Positions 42,312 to 52,154 of a stretch of 64,000 nt of DNA are shown piece by piece. The first letter of the stretch is position 1, and each line of letters begins with the position of its first letter. Source of the DNA: Corallochytrium limacisporum (lineage: Eukaryota > Opisthokonta); NCBI GenBank assembly GCA_002811645.1, contig PDIP01000059.1, forward strand, positions 1 to 64,000. The letters run 5' to 3'. Under the pieces are notes generated by a model. The model was not told the DNA's origin, made no database searches, and saw only the letters and a program-made list of their open reading frames with translations. Both the position numbers and the translations under genes were made by a program.

Positions 42312-43103
42312 ATGAGGACCTATCATTACAAACCACAGATGCAATCCTGGATCATGTTGTGGAAAAACGGCACAATGACATATGAAATAGACTCGGACGG
42401 ATTCTACCTCCTCTCTGCCGAGGACAAGGCCCAGGACAAGGTCGCCTCCTTCCAATCTCTTGTGAAGCAATCAGAGTACACTGTTGCAGTGTCCTATCGT
42501 GGTGATTGGTGACCTTATTGCAAGCCCTACCTTCTGGATTTTCAGCGGATTGAGAAGGAATTTGCTGCCTTGGGCGCCCACCTTGTGTTCTTCTCCAGTC
42601 AACCCAAGTCACTGGTACAGTTTGTGCAGAAGGACTGGAAAATTGACGTACCGATAATTTCTGATCCCACCAACCAGCTAGCAAACTATCTGCGCGAGGA
42701 ATATGGCTGGAAAGGTGTCCAGAGCGGGGGCCGTAACGATACGAATACTTTCTTCAGAAAGGTGCACAGGAAAATCAAAATGTACGGTGAGGGTATGACT
42801 CAGCCAGGTGTGCTTATTGTTCGTCCAAAGGATGGCAAAGTATTGTACAACTGGGGCATTATTCCAGAAGCCATGAACTTAGGAGGTGCCAAAGATCGAC
42901 CCAAGCCTGAAGACATTCTGCAGATATTTAAATACCGTCTGGCGAACAACCAGACGGACGCGGATCCTCTGCCGAAGCATCTCGAACCCAAGGTGACTAC
43001 CAGCCTTGACATGGATCCTCAATTGCTACGGATTGAGTATCGGATCTTCCTGGCTGTCATCGTTATTCTCTTGATCTATATAGTCCACTCTATCTTCAGC
43101 TAG
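42312..43103 (+). CDS. Peroxiredoxin-like selenoprotein with in-frame TGA (Sec67) and C-terminal membrane anchor
   Basis: Read through one TGA at 42510-42512, this frame gives a 263-residue thioredoxin-fold protein of the AhpC/TSA (peroxiredoxin-like) superfamily. The TGA falls in R-G-D-W-(TGA)-P-Y-C, where homologues have R-G-D-W-C-P-Y-C, so it codes Sec67 paired with Cys70 in a U-x-x-C redox motif. Sequence on both sides is family-like: a strand ends in V-A-V-S-Y before the site. After it come a helix, the A-H-L-V-F-F-S-S strand, D-P-T-N-Q-L-A, and P-G-V-L-I-V-R. The last 24 residues are a hydrophobic tail anchor. TGA is a genuine stop in MSH3, the R-SNARE, the desaturase and the thrombospondin gene, so the code is not reassigned. 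The role is probably peroxide or disulphide reduction on a membrane. The start is the first ATG; a GTG opens the frame at 42276. A SECIS element was not confirmed by eye. Confidence 0.85.
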
Positions 43104-44810
43104 AGTGCCTTTCGTTTGGCACGACCGTTGCACATACCAAATACTCTTCGAACATGACGCATGTCCTCCTAAAGCTACAATGCATGGAAGATGAGCTGAA
43201 AAACAGTTATGGGGTTGATGATGGTCGTTGTACACCATCTTCAAATGCCAGAACGGACCATACCCTTCTCGACATCTATCCGCTTGCACATGTAAAATCC
43301 GATCTAAGAGTGGGTGCCGTTTGGCCATCGGTAACCAGTGCGGGAAGCACTAGGGCCCCCATGACGGAGAAGTATTCAATAACTGATACAGAGACTTATA
43401 TGAGATACTCAGAAGATTCTTCGAGCGATTTATTTGCACATGACCGAGGAACCTGCACCAAAGGACGCCTGACTGTCTGCTAGTCACCTGATGGGATGGC
43501 CCCCCGCAACCCGACCCGCTTGCGGGTCCCGTTGTAACCGGGTTCTGCAATATTCCACCATCTCTCGAATCTCAGAATACATATCCATACAAGCAATCAT
43601 GTCAAAAATAGACTCCTGTTTGCCTCGAACGAAAAAGCAAGTGCGCTTACTCCGGCAAGAGCGGGGTTCATCCCTGCCTCTTTCGTTTTCGCCCCAAAAT
43701 AGGGAAAAAATAGTTTGTTAAGCCACTTTAGGGGAGAGGCCAGAAGGGGTTCAGTTTGAAATTGTCCACTCGCGCACCGGGGGGTAGTATGTAGGTAAGG
43801 TGAGTTTTTTTCTCCGTGGAGCATCCGCACGGGTCCCACACGCGATTTATGAAGTGCGCGGGGCAGCCAGTACACGGGCACCGAGCACCTCATTTCTAAA
43901 TCGCTGCTCTACGCAATGGCACAGTGGGAAAGGTGCTCTGGAAGCGAAGATGTCCACAACAATTTGCCAATGACTGCCGGGGATGCATCACTTCCAGTAC
44001 ATGATTGGGTCTGATTGTTGGTATGTCTGCCGGATGTTCCCTCAACCCCCAGTTGGTCACCCTGGTTCGCGTCCCCGAAGTAATCAACATACACTTACAC
44101 ACACACGCACGCTTTCACTCTGCTACATCTCTCCGTTCGCCAGTGTTAGCCCCCCTTCCCTCCCTTCCCTCGGCACAATTTTTGGGGCGACAAGCTGGAG
44201 AGTTACCAAACTTACTTGCTTCATACTGAAGGTATCGAAAACTTCACGGAGAGTTTCAAGAACTCAGTCCCAACAGCAGTTTTGGGGGGGCGGGGGGACT
44301 CTCTCTGGTGGGATAGTCTGCCCGGCACAGGGCATATATCGGCAGTTGCAAATGGTGTGGAAATGGTGCTGTAATAACGAGTCTGCCTGTGCGCTTTGCT
44401 TTGCCATGCCATGTTGGTAGATGCTCAATATAATGAGCTACACAACTGACCAACTGCCGAGAAAATTCTTATACTGTTGGGCCGACAAACGACAGTGTGG
44501 GACATGTGCTTTAGGCCGGGCCAAACTGGCCCATTTCGTCGGTTCCATCGTCAGAGGATACACTTGATGACGCCACTGGCAAAGAAAGAGCTCATGAATA
44601 GAAATCTGAGGGGATTTCCGCTCTACCCTGGAATTCTATCAGCGCGTTTCGACAGATTTGAGCACTAATGGTTGTACTTGGCAAACCGTAACACGTAGGA
44701 AAGCTAGTAAAGAGTCAAGGCAGCTGAAGGGATTATCCAACACTAAAGATCCAAGCTTCGTCAGGTTCATAATAGTATCGGGAGGGAGTTTTTTCCATTC
44801 ATTATCAACC
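43104..44810. other. 1.7-kb intergenic region downstream of selenoprotein gene
   Basis: This region should hold the selenoprotein 3' UTR, a SECIS element if translation is as proposed, and the desaturase promoter. A 109-codon ORF at 43154-43483 has no domain and starts within the expected UTR. Hairpins are visible at 43842-43904 and, weakly, at 43144-43193. A GC-rich inverted repeat lies around 43513-43526. Confidence 0.55.
43842..43904 (+). repeat. Long imperfect hairpin
   Basis: GCGATTTA (43842-43849) is complementary to TAAATCGC (43897-43904). Inside it, TGA/TCA, GTGC/GCAC and CGG/CCG continue the stem, broken by a four-base bulge and two mismatches, with a loop of about 19 bases. About 18 pairs form in total. 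It lacks the unpaired quartet expected of a SECIS element, so its role is unknown. Confidence 0.55.
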
Positions 44811-46076
44811 ATGGCCCCAAATATTCAGGCCACACAATCGGCAGATAGTCCTGCGGGGCCTGCAGTTCTGCCTGAGGGTGTCGTCTCCGAAACCGAACTC
44901 TGTATTGACGGTGTTGCATACGACGTGAAGGACTTTGTCAAGCGCCACCCGGGCGGTTCCGTTATCAAGTTTTACCAGGGTATGGATGCCACTCAGCCCT
45001 TCAAGGAGTTCCATCTCCGTTCTCCTAAGGCTATGAAAATGCTGGCCGCTTTGCCTCACCGTGAGCTGGACCCCAAGGCTGTCCGTGCCAAGGACGCCAA
45101 GGCGCAGGCACTCCTCGACGACTACAACGCTCTGCGTGCGCAGCTCGAAGCGGAAGGTTTCTATGACCCTTCCATCCCCCACGTCGTCTACCGCATTACT
45201 GAGCTGGTGCTCATGCACATTGCCGGCATTTGGATGGTCTACAACGGTTGGATGGTTACTGGTCTGGCGGTGCTGGGTATCGTGCAGGGCCGATGCGGTT
45301 GGTTCATGCACGAGGGTGGTCACCACTCCCTGACTGGACACATCCCCACCGACATCTTCATTCAGGAGTTCTTCTACGGAGTTGGCTGTGGTATGAGTGC
45401 TGCCTTCTGGCGCAACCAACACAATAAGCACCACGCTGCACCCCAGAAATTGAAGCATGACGTCGACTTGGATACCCTACCCCTTATTGCATTCAACAAG
45501 GCCATTGGCAAGTACGGGTCCAGATGGTGGCTGCGCATGCAAGCCCACCTGTTTGCTCCTGTGATCACCACTCTAGTGGCTCTTGGCTGGCAGTTCTATC
45601 TCCACCCCCGTCACTCTTTGCGGATTAAGAACTTTAAGGAACTTGGCTGGATGGTTGTGCGGTACATGGCCTGGTATGCTCTGTTTGTACCCAAGTATGG
45701 CGGGTGGAACGCGGCTGGCATGTACCTGCTTTACGTCATGTTTGGCGCAGCCTATATCTTTGTCAATTTTGCCGTCAGCCACACACATCTGCCTGTAGTC
45801 GAAAAGAATGACAAATCTGTAAACTGGATTCACTTTGCCGCCATACACACCATGAATGCCGAGGATTCCTGGTGGTGCAATTGGTGGATGTCTTATCTTA
45901 ACTTCCAAATTGAGCACCATCTGTTCCCGTGCATGCCTCAATTCCGCCACCCGGAGAGCAGCAAGCGCGTTAAGGCATTGTTCGAGAAGCATGGTCTTCC
46001 ATATCTGCGCACATCATACTGGGAGGCCGTCAAGATGACATGGGCCAACCTATACGAGGTAGGCAATGACCACTGA
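44811..46076 (+). CDS. Cytochrome b5-fused front-end fatty-acid desaturase (delta-6/delta-5 type)
   Basis: This 421-residue ER membrane enzyme inserts a double bond between an existing one and the carboxyl end of polyunsaturated fatty acids. The frame opens upstream at a TTG, but ATG 44811 sits in a strong context (A-A-C-C-A-T-G-G) and directly precedes the cytochrome b5 domain. That domain (about 22-85) carries the haem motif H-P-G-G at 46-49. The desaturase domain has the three histidine boxes H-E-G-G-H (167-171), H-N-K-H-H (204-208) and Q-I-E-H-H (366-370). The Gln replacing the first His of box three is the mark of front-end desaturases. The block around box two (P-Q-K-L-K-H-D-V-D-L-D-T-L-P-L) is typical of algal, oomycete and moss delta-5/delta-6 enzymes. 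Exact regiospecificity cannot be read. The stop is TGA. Confidence 0.95.
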   Translation: MAPNIQATQSADSPAGPAVLPEGVVSETELCIDGVAYDVKDFVKRHPGGSVIKFYQGMDATQPFKEFHLRSPKAMKMLAALPHRELDPKAVRAKDAKAQALLDDYNALRAQLEAEGFYDPSIPHVVYRITELVLMHIAGIWMVYNGWMVTGLAVLGIVQGRCGWFMHEGGHHSLTGHIPTDIFIQEFFYGVGCGMSAAFWRNQHNKHHAAPQKLKHDVDLDTLPLIAFNKAIGKYGSRWWLRMQAHLFAPVITTLVALGWQFYLHPRHSLRIKNFKELGWMVVRYMAWYALFVPKYGGWNAAGMYLLYVMFGAAYIFVNFAVSHTHLPVVEKNDKSVNWIHFAAIHTMNAEDSWWCNWWMSYLNFQIEHHLFPCMPQFRHPESSKRVKALFEKHGLPYLRTSYWEAVKMTWANLYEVGNDH

Positions 46077-46521
46077 ATACGGGGAGGACTCTTTTTGAGT
46101 CCATTCCCAGAAGAGGCCGCAGACAATGAGAAATTGAGTGTAACAATTATAGATCCCATAAGTTTTTGACATGATGCATGCATGAACCGTCAAGTTTATC
46201 TGTAGGAACTAAGCTCGCTGTTGCGTACAATTTTGAAGTGAGAACATGCGCCATAGAACAATGTACAATTTATGGTGCCTCTCTATATATTAAGGCGTTT
46301 GTATTGGTTTCGAAAACACATGATATCTGTGCAGTCTGACAATCCCTGCCCATGGTTTCATTTGCAGAGCATTTGTGTATGTTATGTGCGAGTGTGCTCG
46401 CGAGAGACAGTGTGTGTGCGTGTGTGAATGTGTTTGGTGCGTTGAATTCACATAGTAGCTATATCTGGAGCACTAGACTTGACCGAATTTCATAATCTGC
46501 GAATGCCATGGCATGTTCTTT
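46077..46521. other. Convergent intergenic spacer
   Basis: This 445-bp spacer lies between two convergent genes and contains a short GT-rich tract near 46405-46435. No gene is seen. Confidence 0.5.
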
Positions 46522-47256
46522 TTAAGCTGCCTGAGGATTGTTGGCAAGCCACTCCTTGTAGTACTTCTTGACACGCATGAAGGTGTACGCACCCAAGGCC
46601 ACTCCAACGACGCCAAACACAATAAAGAAGATACCGAAGCCCAGGAGACTGTCCCGACCGTTATCACAGAAATTCTGAGAGTAGTCACAGTCTGAACTAC
46701 CAAATCCAAGGTTTTCACAGTCATCGCATCCGCCGTCAGACTCATCCCAAATAATCAACAACACAATACCCCAAATAATGGCAGAAACTCCAATACCCGT
46801 AGTGATACCAGCCCGGCTAGCGGGAGCTGCGGCGCAGCAGATGAGGAAGATGGCGCAGAGGGGGCTAATAAAGGTACTGATCAGGCAGGTGGCGCAGGCG
46901 TAATTACCATAGGCCCTGTTGGCGACGCGGGCGTCCATGGCCGTGGTGTCCATTGTGTAGACAGCGGGCACAAACCCGTAAACTTGGGGATGCGCACCGG
47001 GAGGGGCACCATACGGCTGTGGTTGCGCAGGATACGTACCGGGAGGCGGATATTGGCCTTGAGGAGGTGGATATTGGCCTTGAGGAGGTGGATACTGGCC
47101 AGGGGGCGGGTAAGCACCAGGCGGGTACGCGCCACCCTGCGGCGGTGGGTACTGACTAGGTGGAGGTGCGCCATACTGACCGGCAGGCGGGTAACCACCG
47201 TTGCTGTCGTATGGTGGAGGAGCTGACCCGTTTGCGTACTGTTGCTTTTCACTCAT
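46522..47256 (-). CDS. Proline/tyrosine-rich multi-pass membrane protein
   Basis: This 244-residue protein has no assigned family. The first 95 residues are almost wholly Pro, Gly, Gln, Tyr and Ala. They include tandem Q-Y-P-P-P-Q-G units encoded by a 21-bp repeat and a P-P-P-Y motif near residue 14, a classic WW-domain ligand. Three hydrophobic segments follow (about 117-143, 150-170, 202-226). The loop between the last two is acidic and holds four cysteines (C-D-D-C, D-C-D, F-C-D), probably disulphide-bonded outside the cell or in a lumen. The C-tail is short and basic. The layout of a P/Y-rich cytosolic tail with a small Cys-containing loop recalls Shisa-like or other trafficking adaptors that recruit NEDD4-type ligases, but there is no sequence proof. 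The gene is convergent with the desaturase. Confidence 0.85.
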   Translation of the reverse strand: MSEKQQYANGSAPPPYDSNGGYPPAGQYGAPPPSQYPPPQGGAYPPGAYPPPGQYPPPQGQYPPPQGQYPPPGTYPAQPQPYGAPPGAHPQVYGFVPAVYTMDTTAMDARVANRAYGNYACATCLISTFISPLCAIFLICCAAAPASRAGITTGIGVSAIIWGIVLLIIWDESDGGCDDCENLGFGSSDCDYSQNFCDNGRDSLLGFGIFFIVFGVVGVALGAYTFMRVKKYYKEWLANNPQAA

Positions 47257-47621
47257 TTTTGGTTCTTGTTTGCTCTTATGACTTTTTGTTTCGGATTGCC
47301 TGATTGTAAATCGTTCTTTCTTTTGGTGGCCGTAAAGTCAAGCACATTTAACTGGAACAGCTGCTTTCATCTATGCAACACCCTGCGTGAAATACCATAC
47401 TTTGTTGGTTAAACCACTCATAGTGTACGCCAAGACAAAAACTGCCGGTTCGTTCTCTTTCACAGACAGCAGCAAGCCACCACCGCGAGCCACGCCACCA
47501 GCACTACCTCCCCCGACACACCGGGCTGGGCCCTTAGCGAAACGGGGATCGAGAGTTTGGGAAGAGAAGCAGGGTGGCCCCCCCGGGGGGGGGGCCTAAG
47601 GAGCAAGGGAGAAGGGGAGGA

Positions 47622-47626
<5 letters not shown>

Positions 47627-47652
<26 letters not shown>

Positions 47653-47654
47653 GA
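47627..47654 (+). repeat. (GA)n microsatellite next to C7G10 junction
   Basis: A GA run of about 27 bases lies about 30 bases downstream of a C/G homopolymer junction. Confidence 0.85.
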
Positions 47655-49038
47655 GGGGAGGGGAGGGAGAGATAGAGAGAACTCCAAATGGCCCCGCCGC
47701 TGTTAGGGTAATGTACCAATTCGTTCTCTTTCTGTTTCTCACTTTGGGGAATTCTCTCCTTGGAAGACCGTTCGTCCAATTTTGTTTTCTTATTTTTCCT
47801 TTTCGAAGGTCACTCGCTGGTCTTCGGAGCTCTTCCTTCGTTCATTCTTTTCTTTTCTTCCCCCCCCCCTCTCTCCCTTGTCTTTCTGTCTTTTTAACCC
47901 ACCACCTCTCTCTGGTGTTTTCATTTCCCGTTCTTTGCGTTGCCGGCTCTGTCCGGGACGTGTTCCTGCCCATGCATGCAGCAAACGGCACCGCCGCCCC
48001 CAAATGAAAATTAGACCAAGTGTGCAATGAAAACGACAGTGCGGTTGATAAAAAAAGTTTTTCATGGGCTCTTGCTGGACCCAGGTATGCTGAATCATGC
48101 AGCCCTTAAATGGCGAAGACGTCTGAAGAATGGTCGACCCTTGCTGTTGTCCGTCCCGTCTACACCCCCCCGCTCACGTTCTCCATTTGTCGGGTGACAC
48201 CCCAGCGGCCCACAGTTTACAAGCGAACGGTGGTTGTTACCCAGAGTAAGGGGGAAAGATAATTACCACGTCCGTGTCCGTGATCAACCAGCTCTGTTTC
48301 AACCCCGCCTTCTTGTTTGCCGCAGGGACACACTTGGACAAGACCACCAACCCACCCGGCGGGAACAGAGGAAGAACAAATCAGACTGATAGCGAAGGAG
48401 CAGTGTGCCAAAAAAGCAAGGGAAGCCCCGTTTGGCAACAAAAGAAAAAGCAATAGAGAATGAAAGGAGGCGGAAAAAAAGAATCGGTCTTCACCACAAC
48501 CCCCCTCCGATACGGGCACGAAAAGATGGTGGTGGTGAGGCGCAGTGGTAGTGTGTCCGTCGCAACCCAATAGATCCTAAGTGGTGCCAACTGTGCAAGC
48601 GGATGTGAGACATGTCTGGGTTCTACATTCAAACCAATTCAGCCCAGGAAAAGCCGCACAACCCTGAATGAGGTAGCATGGTTGCAAATTACCCCAACAC
48701 AGAGAGCCAAGAAAGTAAAGCCCACGGTAGAAAATTGCCAGGCTCATTGCCCGCCGCTGGAGCAATGACATAACGTGGTGCCATTTGTCTTCCTTAACGG
48801 TTCCATCTCGCGTGCTCAGCTCATACTTCTAACAAGCACTTCGCGCAGTGCTCCGGTAAAAAGGGTTCTGACGGATGGGTGCATTTAGGGACAAGAGACG
48901 GGCGCGCTGATACAGACGAATCACGGAGTGTTCATAGTCCGGTCAGTGTCACGGATAATCTTTTTTTTCTTCATTTTGTGTCGTCCGTCACGCTTCCACA
49001 TTCTTGACCGACAGGTGGCGCCTTACCGCCGGGGGGAG

Positions 49039-49082
49039 CCCCCGGGGGGGGGGGGGGAGAGGAAGAGAGAGAGAGAGAGAGA
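49039..49082 (+). repeat. C5G14 junction plus (GA)n tract
   Basis: Five C, fourteen G and then a GA dinucleotide run lie in the same order as the element at 47578-47654. Confidence 0.85.
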
Positions 49083-50849
49083 GGTGGAGAGAGAGTTGCG
49101 GGGTGGTAGATGTCAAGGGGCCCCGGGTGTACTTGCATCTCTCTCCAATGAGAAGGGACTGCAAGATGGGATCTATTAATTTTTACCGGGTACCAAGTCT
49201 GCTGCTGCAACAGCCGCCGGTGCTGCATCGGTGACGGGTGCGCTGGACAGAGAAGGGGCAAGAGTGGAAGAGTCTGAACGGATGATAGTCAACAGGCTAT
49301 GAGAAATTCAATACATTTAGTATTTTGAAACGCTCTGATACACCAAAGGACACGTGTAAAGGACTTCGACTCTGGTAAATCGGTTGGCCATGAGCCATGC
49401 TCTTCCTTTTGCAGCACCGCTCGTCCCAATATGGTTTGCCTTAGGCAATCTCCATACCCTCAGCATAGCTTATATATGAGACAGATAACCGAGAGTGGAG
49501 AACCGTCGAAATTTTTTCTCCTGTGTATCCTTTTCCTTCCGATCAATCCGGGACGGCGGTGGTCGAAGCAAAGCGCCTGGGTGGGGGGAAGGGGTTGGTT
49601 TTTGATGGTGAAGAAGGACCTACCACTGTCAACACTGCAGTGGACGACGAGGAGAGAGGAACGGAGTTGGAGAGGGGGGAGGGGGGGCGGGGGCGTGTGT
49701 TTTGGTTTGCGGCAGGCAAATCTTAAGAAAGCCATGGCTCCCCACCCGTGGGCACAGACCATATGCGAATGAAATGGCGGGCGGACGATATCCTTGAACG
49801 GAAAGACATGTCTGTGCCCGGGTCCCCGTTTTCTGCAGAACACCCAACCATGGAGCACTCATTTATTGTGGCTGTTTTCATATCTGACCTGGAGACTATC
49901 GTATGCGAGTTGCTGGGACTCGCTGAACTCCCTCAGCCTGTCTGTTGATTCTGTACCGTGTACAGATTGTAGATGTGGCGAACATCATCGTGATGTTCAA
50001 ACATCAAGCAGTTGGAGCCGACGGTAAAATGTAATGCAAATGAACCATTGGTAGGATGAGCTGCTGCCCTGCCTCGCACGATCGAACGAAGACCGAAATC
50101 ATCATCATCTACTACCAACCGCAACTGAGAGTTTCGAAATTTAAAAAAGCAAACGAAGACAACTGGCGGAAACCAATGGAGAAGGGGGTCCATGCGTGTC
50201 CTCGCCACCCTTTCATAGTGGGCACGGGTATGGTCTCGGTGACCAACAATCAATGATCCTCCACCACCTACACACACGGCACAAACACTATCAAATTCTC
50301 CTCGTTGATGGGACGCAGGGCCTTTGCATTCAGTACCGAAATTGACACCGATGAAATCACTTGCATATCGATTCATTCAATTCCGCTTGCTTGGGGACTC
50401 CATTTCCCGACGAAACAATGAATCCAGCAAATTTATATTACAAATATACTGGGTTTTTTTGAATCGTTGTGTGATCTGGGAAGCGGGCAAAATGGCAAAT
50501 GAGTCAATTTTTTCTTCCTCTCCTCCGGCATACAAAAGTACAATATGGCCACATAGGCTCGGGTTTTGAAATCCTGGTGCCCAGTACTTTACTACGCCGT
50601 AGGAAGAGGGAGGAGGGAGGCGCTGGTTGCTGCTACAGTCGTTACCTAATGAACAAGGGGCATACTTCCTCAGATCCTCTTTTCGTGCTCTTCGGTGGGT
50701 CTGAAGGGGGGGGGGTTAGGCGGGAGCGGCAATGGCTCCCTGAAGGATACTCTGGAGTCCGGAACTGATCATCGTTCTGACTCAATAAATCTCAGTTGTT
50801 CATGGTTCTAGATATCAATTCTTTAGTCGTCCTGGCCAGTGGGTGCTGT

Positions 50850-52154
50850 TTACGACGCCGATAAATCTTCCTCGACACCTCCTGGTGATGATGGAGACAC
50901 AGTGATGAAGTGGTGCTGCAGGCACTCTTCAGCATCAGGGCGACGATGCATATTAACGGTAAGAAGATTCTTCAGCAAGTCGATGCTGCACTCCATGTCA
51001 GTTGTGCCCCAATTTAAATCCGGATTCGTTCCTGAGACTACATGGTGGAGATCCCGTGGCTCATCTGCGTACCCAGTTGTCACTAATTCCTTGCCTAGAA
51101 TCTTTGCGAAATCACGCATGGGTCTCGCACCGAAGACCTCAATGTTCTCGGCTACAGCATTTGCATCATCAGCGCAGATAAAGAAGGGATAGATACCAGT
51201 AAGCAGGCTGAGGAAAGTAATGCCGGCAGCCCACATATCGACACCAGCGCCTTGTTGCGAACTGCGCAGAAGGATCTCCGGAGCGCGGAACCCACGTGTG
51301 CCTTGCCGCTCGACATGATCCTTTGGACGGCGGTCATTGGCGTAGAAGAAATTCTCGCCCAATGTGGTGATGCTGGTTATATCATGACGGTTACTTCCCT
51401 GGCGCTCCCGAAAGGCCCGCTGTTGTGTTGGTGCGATTCTGTTGGCCTTCTTCTGTGCCTTTGCCTCGGCATCTTTCATTGTTTGGGCCAATCCAAAGTC
51501 TACGAGCATGCCCTGACAGGATCTGCGGTGAAACAAGAAGTTGGCAGGCTTTACATCGCGATGTATAATGCCCTCAGCATGCACACCCTGTAGTGCAGTG
51601 AGCAAGCAGGTCATGTAGGCCTTGGCTTCTCTTACTGTGACCTTACCTAAATAGGTTTGCAAGTCCTCATGTTCGAAATAGTCAATGATAAGAAAGAATG
51701 AATGATGGCATTTTAGCGTTTCCAGCAAGCGACAGACGTTCTTTTTGCCCTTCACTTGTTTTAATGCCTTGACTTCGTTGACAATGCGCTTTGGAATGAC
51801 AGTTTGGTACAAGCGCTTCACGGCGACTAGATGTCCGGTTGAGCGTCTTGTCGCGAGATAGACTGTGCTGTAGGTGCCTTCTCCCAGACGATCGGTGATC
51901 CTGAAAGACCGCTCCACCTGCGGTGCCTCTGCCAGTAGCTCTTGTATGGCAGGATGCTTGGACTTGGCTTCTAACAGCTCTTCTAGATTCGTCCCCGTTG
52001 AGACCGGCACTGTGGTGGATACGGATTTCGTGGTAGATGTAGCCTTTCCAGAGTTCAGCCGGTCCAACTGTCGAAAGGTTCTTGTTCGTGGTGCTGGTGC
52101 TCCAAATTTTGGCTTGCGTATGATTCGCAAAGCATCCCGCTTTTGTGAGACCAT
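50850..52154 (-). CDS. CDC7: Cdc7-type protein kinase (DDK catalytic subunit)
   Basis: This 434-residue Ser/Thr kinase, with a Dbf4-type partner, phosphorylates the MCM helicase to fire replication origins. The kinase domain starts at about 84. It has the glycine loop G-E-G-T-Y-S-T-V-Y (91-99), V-A-V-K with Lys113, Glu127 in helix C, H-R-D-V-K-P-A-N-F-L (198-207) and D-F-G-L-A-Q from 219. An insert of about 55 residues separates the D-F-G from G-T-R-G-F-R-A-P-E, a hallmark of Cdc7 kinases, as is the G-T-R-G-F-R-A-P-E wording itself. The N-terminal 80 residues are basic then Ser/Thr-rich and probably unstructured. The product is shorter than human CDC7 (574) because its inserts are small. The start ATG at 52154 is the first in frame. 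Confidence 0.93.
   Translation of the reverse strand: MVSQKRDALRIIRKPKFGAPAPRTRTFRQLDRLNSGKATSTTKSVSTTVPVSTGTNLEELLEAKSKHPAIQELLAEAPQVERSFRITDRLGEGTYSTVYLATRRSTGHLVAVKRLYQTVIPKRIVNEVKALKQVKGKKNVCRLLETLKCHHSFFLIIDYFEHEDLQTYLGKVTVREAKAYMTCLLTALQGVHAEGIIHRDVKPANFLFHRRSCQGMLVDFGLAQTMKDAEAKAQKKANRIAPTQQRAFRERQGSNRHDITSITTLGENFFYANDRRPKDHVERQGTRGFRAPEILLRSSQQGAGVDMWAAGITFLSLLTGIYPFFICADDANAVAENIEVFGARPMRDFAKILGKELVTTGYADEPRDLHHVVSGTNPDLNWGTTDMECSIDLLKNLLTVNMHRRPDAEECLQHHFITVSPSSPGGVEEDLSAS

Larger units (their letters stand above)
47257..50849. other. 3.6-kb gene-poor region
   Basis: No supported gene is present. It contains a C7G10 junction (47578-47594) followed by a GA tract (about 47627-47654), and a C5G14 junction (49039-49057) followed by another GA tract (about 49064-49082). 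The same order of C/G junction then purine repeat thus occurs twice, 1.5 kb apart. ORFs are low complexity. Confidence 0.55.

Noticed and set aside
42312-42512. Truncated pseudogene ending at the TGA codon
   Set aside because: The frame continues without any other stop for 197 codons with family-like sequence, and the stop sits at a redox Cys position. Random nonsense mutation is a poorer explanation.
43154-43483. 109-codon ORF downstream of the selenoprotein
   Set aside because: It has no recognisable domain, lies in the expected 3' UTR, and is of a length that occurs by chance in this GC range.
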